Origin: Polyodon spathula | Taxonomy: Eukaryota; Chordata; Actinopteri; Acipenseriformes; Polyodontidae | Direction of reading: 5' to 3' | Assembly: GCF_017654505.1 (NCBI RefSeq) | Contig: NC_054537.1 | Span: forward strand, 70,839,118-70,903,117 | DNA length: 64,000 nucleotides | In this document: positions 59,395 to 64,000 of the stretch, piece by piece | Position numbering within the stretch: the first letter of the stretch is position 1 | How the letters are laid out: the number at the start of each line of letters is the position of its first letter | Position numbers and translations under genes: made by a program | Notes under the pieces: model-generated | Told to the model about the DNA's origin: nothing | The model's input: the letters and a program-made list of their open reading frames with translations, nothing else | Database searches by the model: none

Positions 59395-61495
59395 ACATTT
59401 TAACCAAGGTTATTGCTACAAGACTAAATAAAATTGCAGATATGTTGCTTAAACCAGACCAAGTGGGCTCTGTCACAGGGAGAAATGCCTCAGATAGTCT
59501 GCAAAGGTTAGCACATTTGATATGGGAGGTCAGTCCACTGGCAATTCCGACCTGTGAGGCCTCCTTACGGTACAGGTGGTTCTCCACTGGCTATTTGTCG
59601 AGCCGAGCAAGAACCAAACCGTGAAACTCTGGCCTAACAAGGCATTTGAATCTGGCTGCGAGCCTAGCCGAGTCAAGCCAGGGGCAGGATTAAGGATTTT
59701 TGTCATTATATTGTATCAGTCAGTACACTCTAGAAAGAAAAACAACATGGCGGGCAGCGAGTGTGATGAGAGAAAATTACAGCCTTGGGATGCTGAGGAA
59801 GTGCAGGCTTTAGTTTATCTGTGGATAGATAGAAGTGTTTAGGAAAATCATGGAGTCGTGCGTCAGAAATGAGAAAGTTTATGCCCGAATTTCTGACAAT
59901 TTGAAGCCAATGGACATAAACCGCAGCTACGGTACACTTAACTCACACACTCAGAAACACAAAATTTCTCATCCTTGACCTTTATTATTAATATAAAGAA
60001 AAAAATGCAGAGGAAAAAGAAACATTCTAAACTTATTTACAAAAAAGTAGTCAAACTAAATACTGTAGAACTGTACCATACATACAAGTATGGCTGTCGT
60101 TGCACTCACACACAAAAAGTAGAATATAACTTGTAGGATTTCGGTTTTATTTGACAGTGAACACAATCAATCAATTAGTGATTGACTGGTTTACTAAATT
60201 CAAGATACACAAAAGGATCCCTGTGACCCCAGCTCACCTCAACAAGTGTATAACATACTTTAAGGAAATGTTCCTTTCAGTGCAGTTTGGAACACATTTG
60301 CTAGTAAATTTAAGTAACACAGTAAGAGTGCAACTATAATAAGCAGTTGACCACAAAGATGACTCAATATATAAATTACACAACACAATCTGCTACCTTA
60401 GCGACTGGTGTTTTTTTCCATAAACTTTTTTGGGGGAGGGCGAGGGACACTACTGCTAGCCCTCACAAGAACAACGCCCAGTTAATAAAAAAGGTCTTAA
60501 ATTGCCAAACAATACCTTTTTCTCCAGTTGATTACTTGGAACAGGTGCATTCTGATCCTGTTATATCTCATACTGTTTCAGTCTGGGCACAAACACGTGT
60601 ATTGCTCAAAGAGTCAATTAGAATGCATCATGACTTTCCCATATAGAAAAATCCAAAAATTAAAATGTAAGTAAAAAAAGTATGAATTGGGAAAGTTGGC
60701 AATGATTATATTAAAGACTTATACACAGAAGGAAATTGACACATTTGAATTAGTACAAAATAAGTACATGATTCCTGACTTCTGGAAGTACCTGCAACTA
60801 CATCACTGTCTAAGGGGTTTGTTAGAGAGCTGTCTGAAAATGCCACAGGCTGTATCAGTAGTTAAAATCAGTGGATTCATAAGTCCCACCATGCTTCTGA
60901 TATATATTCCTTTTCACTAGATAATATAAACCCCAACCTGACTGGAATCAACATAGCATGGGAGCAGGACCTGGGTATTACACTGAGTAAGGAGGACTGG
61001 GAAAATCTCCTTGCTAATATGAGTAGACCCATGAAAGAAGCACCTCTTAAATGAATACAGTTTAAAATAATACAAAGGTTGTACTGGACTCCATCAAAAA
61101 GGTATAGTGTGGGACTGAGGGACTCGCCAGCATGTTGGAGATGGACACAGCGTGTTGGACATGTGGTACATGCTGTGGGATTGCTCACTTGTAACAGTCT
61201 TTTGGAAGAAGGTTCTCGAGAGTATCAGCTCTGTAATTGGGATAAAAGTTAAAGCTCATCCAGCACTATGTCTTTTACACAAAGATAATTTTGAAGGTAG
61301 GGTGGAGTGCAAAATATTTAATTGGATTGTGCTGGCAGTTGCAACAGCTAAAGGTTATTCTGTGTCACTGGAAAGATCAAACCCCAATACCATATGAGGA
61401 ACAGGACAATACCTTAGCTGAGACAGCATCCTATGAAAGACTGATATACAAAACAGAATGCACGTGTTTGAAGAGGTATGGAATCCTTTTGTAGT
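59395..61495 (+). pseudogene. L1-clade LINE ORF2 remnant, interrupted
   Basis: The first part (59395-59568) reads VIATRLNKIADMLLKPDQVG, then VTGRNASDSLQRLAHLIWE and SPLAIPT, the L1-type reverse-transcriptase segment with the HPDQxGF-like motif. After an insertion, the C-terminal part (about 60490-61495) contains FWKYLQLHHCLRG (60780-60820), RLYWTPSKRYS-like text (61075-61105) and HMLWDCSLV..FWKKVLESIS (61160-61230), the L1 C-terminal zinc-knuckle region. The catalytic FADD region and most of the middle are missing, and frames shift repeatedly. Inactive. Confidence 0.75.
59570..60480 (+). mobile_element. Harbinger/ISL2EU-like insertion with Myb/SANT ORF fragment
   Basis: The block starts near TACAGGTGGTTCTCCACTGG, with GAGCCGAGCAAG and GCCTAGCCGAGTC words, and splits the L1 remnant. 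From 59756, MAGSECDERKLQPWDAEEVQ and ALVYLWIDRS are followed in another frame by RNEKVYARISDNLKPMDINR. This matches the Myb/SANT-like DNA-binding protein carried by Harbinger-type elements (W..EE..ALV..W..........RNEKVY..IS..L...GI.RS). No transposase is left and the right end is not defined exactly. Confidence 0.55.
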
Positions 61496-61499
61496 CGGG

Positions 61500-63145
61500 G
61501 TGCACAGGGTACAGAAACCACAAACATAACCTAGAAGTGGTATAGATTAGATTACCAGGTACTTTATTTTCTTGTACAACTCCAACCAGTTCAAGTTCAA
61601 GGTAGGACTCACTACTTTTAAACCTAAGAGATAGGTAAAATGATATACTTGCTTTGGGAGGTGGGAGGGTGAAGGTGTTGTATTTTATTATTATTTTCTT
61701 TTATTGTTGCTGGGTTGATGGAAGGTGGACCATAAATGTGGACGATTTTACAGTGCTGTATGTTTGCAGATGTTCTGTTTCATGTATATGTATGACTACA
61801 AAAAAAAAAAAAAAAAACAAACACTGCTGGTGGGGCATTTTCTGTTTTAACCCACTCTGACCCCTTGCTTATTTAATATCTTGGTAAACATCAATGCTGA
61901 CTATCACCTTTGTCTCAGTAAGTGAAAAAAGTTTAGTTAGGGAGCTGTTTATGCATTTCCAACACTTTTAAAATGACCACCACAAGTTCTGTAACGAACA
62001 AAAATATAGACTGTCATTACACATACGGGATGGGCTGCTCATTCAAATATTTTGCATGAATTTGAAGAGGAGATTATCCGTACCTGTATTCAGGGATACC
62101 AAGATATTTAGTGAGCAAAGGGTCAGAACAGGCTGAATATGCCCCATCCCCAGGTGTTTTGGATTTATGAATCTTTATGTGGACTTCAGTTTTTCAACTT
62201 TTAAAAGCTTCATCATTTTTTGTAGTGCTTTCTAGTATTGTATCTCCAGCCAGACTGGGAGCCAGATATCTTGACATTCTTTTGTTTCCCAGCTTCCAGA
62301 CTGGTAACCAAAAGAGAAAGCTGGCATTCTGCTCTTATATTCTGCAGCAGTCTAAGATAGTAAGTTATATAAAGCTGACACTACTGCAAAAAAGGAATCA
62401 TTATTGTAACAGTCTTTGTTATTGTGAAATGTTCACTTCAGCAGCTAAATAAATGCTACAGAAAGATGACAACTTATAACAATTTCATTTTCAAGGCTGC
62501 TTTTTCAAAATAATTGTCCTCTCGGCTTATTTAACATGTACTGTATATGCTTTTTACCCGTTTGTTCAGTTTGTGATCAATTCAGTAATTACAAATAAGA
62601 TAGTGGGGAATTGGTGCTTGGTCTATGTACATTTCCATCTAACTGCTTTATTGGTGTCCTGCCTGTGCTTGATTTCTGTGTCTTCACACTGCTTTGCTTG
62701 CTTGCTCATCTAACATACATAAAATTCCGTGGTCACTAGTGAAAAGAAAACAGCAACTATGCACTATGTTATTTTCAATTCATAGTAGTGTACAAGTTGC
62801 CGTATGGATGTTAGCAGCTTGTATTTATATTCTTGGTGATTTGATTTTTCATTTGACATAGCCAGGCCAGGTCACATCGTAGAGAGGTTGGTGAAGTAAG
62901 GAAACCACTGTCATGTGAATTGGGAAGACGTGAGGATGGGGGAAGTGGAGGTTAAAAAAAAATGCTCTTATAAAATAGTAACGGTTCAGCTTTGCATACG
63001 GAATGAATGTGTTAAATCCTTTTTAGTTAAAAGTAACAGGAAATATGTGTGTTCATTTTGTTTTCCTTGCTGGTCAGTGTAATTGGCTGAGAGGTACTGG
63101 TTTCAAATTATCTTGATAACATTGCTTTTTGTTATAGTTTTTAGT
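61500..63145. other. Intronic sequence without recognisable features
   Basis: Poly(A) at 61800-61817. ORFs at 61654-61860 and 62177-62452 (+) have no recognised domain. Confidence 0.5.
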
Positions 63146-63146
63146 T

Positions 63147-63149
<3 letters not shown>

Positions 63150-63189
<40 letters not shown>
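63150..63189. repeat. Poly(T) run
   Basis: About 40 consecutive T, possibly the inverted A tail of a retroelement; no body was recognised next to it. Confidence 0.9.
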
Positions 63190-63190
<1 letters not shown>

Positions 63191-63199
63191 GCTCTGATA

Positions 63200-63720
63200 A
63201 GTTAGTTCTCATCCTTCAGGGTTACCTTGCTCTTTGCCCTGAGCTTTTCTGCTGCATTCATTTATATTTAAAAAGGGGGAGAATTAAGAATTAATGTTTA
63301 CGTGCTAATGACTGATTACTCATTTGCAAATAGTGCTTACTGTACAATTAAGGGCTGCCAGCTTGTTGGAAAACAAAGTGAGTCAAGATGCATAGCTGCT
63401 GGTGCATCTCTGTTTAATATGCATTTACAGAGTAACATTAAGAAGTCTTACCACATTTATCATTTTTAATGAATCCCGCACTTTGTCCCAGTGCAAGCCC
63501 TTGATGACATTTCTGTCATTCAGCCATATGCCGCTGCAAAGCATCATCTGCTCCAAAGCCCCTTTGCACCCCTTATTAAAGATTCTGGATCCTATATGTG
63601 ATCTTATATCCGCCCATGTTCACAGTAATGAAAACAGCCTCATTACCATGCCAGCCCTGCTGCACAGATTCTGTGTTTATACAAGAGATACAGAATTAAT
63701 TGATGCAAAGTCCATTTTGT
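63200..63720. promoter_or_regulatory. Candidate conserved non-coding element (long)
   Basis: About 500 bp without low-complexity DNA and rich in developmental factor-like words: AATTAAGAATTAATG, GACTGATTACTCATTTGC, TTTAATATGCATTTACAG, TCATTTTTAATGAATCCC and CAGCCTCATTACCATGCC. The 106-codon ORF at 63402-63722 has no domain and no splice logic. By eye this is the strongest enhancer-like stretch in the window. Confidence 0.35.
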
Positions 63721-64000
63721 AAATCCCAGGAAAAAAAAAGACAGTAGATGAATATTCAATTGATGTAAACCCATTTAGGACAACATTTGCATGTCTGTAT
63801 TACTTATACATTATAACAAGCTTACCATGCCAATGAGCTGCAATCCTGTTCCTGCATTTCCCAGTTTGTAATAGCCGTGGGGTTAGGCCAGTCTTTATGG
63901 CGATTCCAGCAGACCTGAACTTATCTGATCTCAATTTGTTCGCATTTATTTTTGTTCACTCACTCTGCTTATGTATTTTACACTTTTTGACAAACCGCAT

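Noticed and set aside
63402..63722. 106-codon ORF
   Set aside because: No recognisable domain or splice signals; the sequence looks more like a non-coding regulatory element.

Overview
The window looks like nuclear DNA of a vertebrate, most likely a ray-finned fish. It is AT-rich, has long dinucleotide microsatellites and is packed with decayed DNA transposons (Tc1/mariner, hAT, PIF/Harbinger) and LINE fragments. There are no operons, ribosome binding sites or closely packed ORFs. Several repeats resemble ones I remember from sturgeon or paddlefish, such as the Jockey-type LINE tail near 10.95 kb and the repeat near 35.7 kb. A non-teleost fish is therefore my best guess, but this rests on memory and not on a search.

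The only host coding sequence I can support is one 63-bp exon at 5778-5840 (+). It has a polypyrimidine tract and AG before it and GTAAGA after it. Its 21 codons read [10 protein letters not shown]...HSYNPYDHK, which I recognise as the end of the radical-SAM core and the start of the TRAM region of CDKAL1, the tRNA methylthiotransferase. The window is thus part of the cdkal1 gene: 1-5777 is the preceding intron and 5841-64000 the following one. In other vertebrates the CDKAL1 introns hold long-range enhancers of SOX4. About ten intronic stretches here have a balanced, motif-rich, non-repetitive texture and are listed as candidate conserved regulatory elements with low confidence.

Layout: 0.7-5.4 kb, a pogo-like end, two truncated Tc1 elements joined together, a further Tc1 scrap and a hAT fragment; 5.8 kb, the cdkal1 exon; 8.9-11.4 kb, a hAT copy split by a Jockey-type LINE; 13.8-14.5 kb, a Tc1-derived MITE; 15.4-17.1 kb, a PIF/Harbinger element; 20-21 kb, a third hAT copy; 24.9-25.4 kb, a short hAT-like MITE; 30-31.6 kb, a SINE-like repeat and a TIR element; 32.6-35.1 kb, a hAT element holding an almost intact DD38E Tc1-type element; 35.6-37.4 kb, unclassified repeats; 41.8-45.6 kb, hAT remnants; 48.9-49.5 kb, an unclassified repeat; 51.8-58.2 kb, a pile-up of four Tc1-type families (DD34E and DD36E) plus a hAT-like insertion; 59.4-61.5 kb, an L1-clade LINE with a Harbinger-type insertion; 63.2-63.7 kb, a candidate regulatory element.

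I found no convincing new biological system. The most unusual items are a 162-codon ORF fusing two different Tc1 transposase families, the DD38E element nested in a hAT, and a MITE carrying three copies of a transposase C-terminal segment. No tRNA, rRNA or CRISPR was found.
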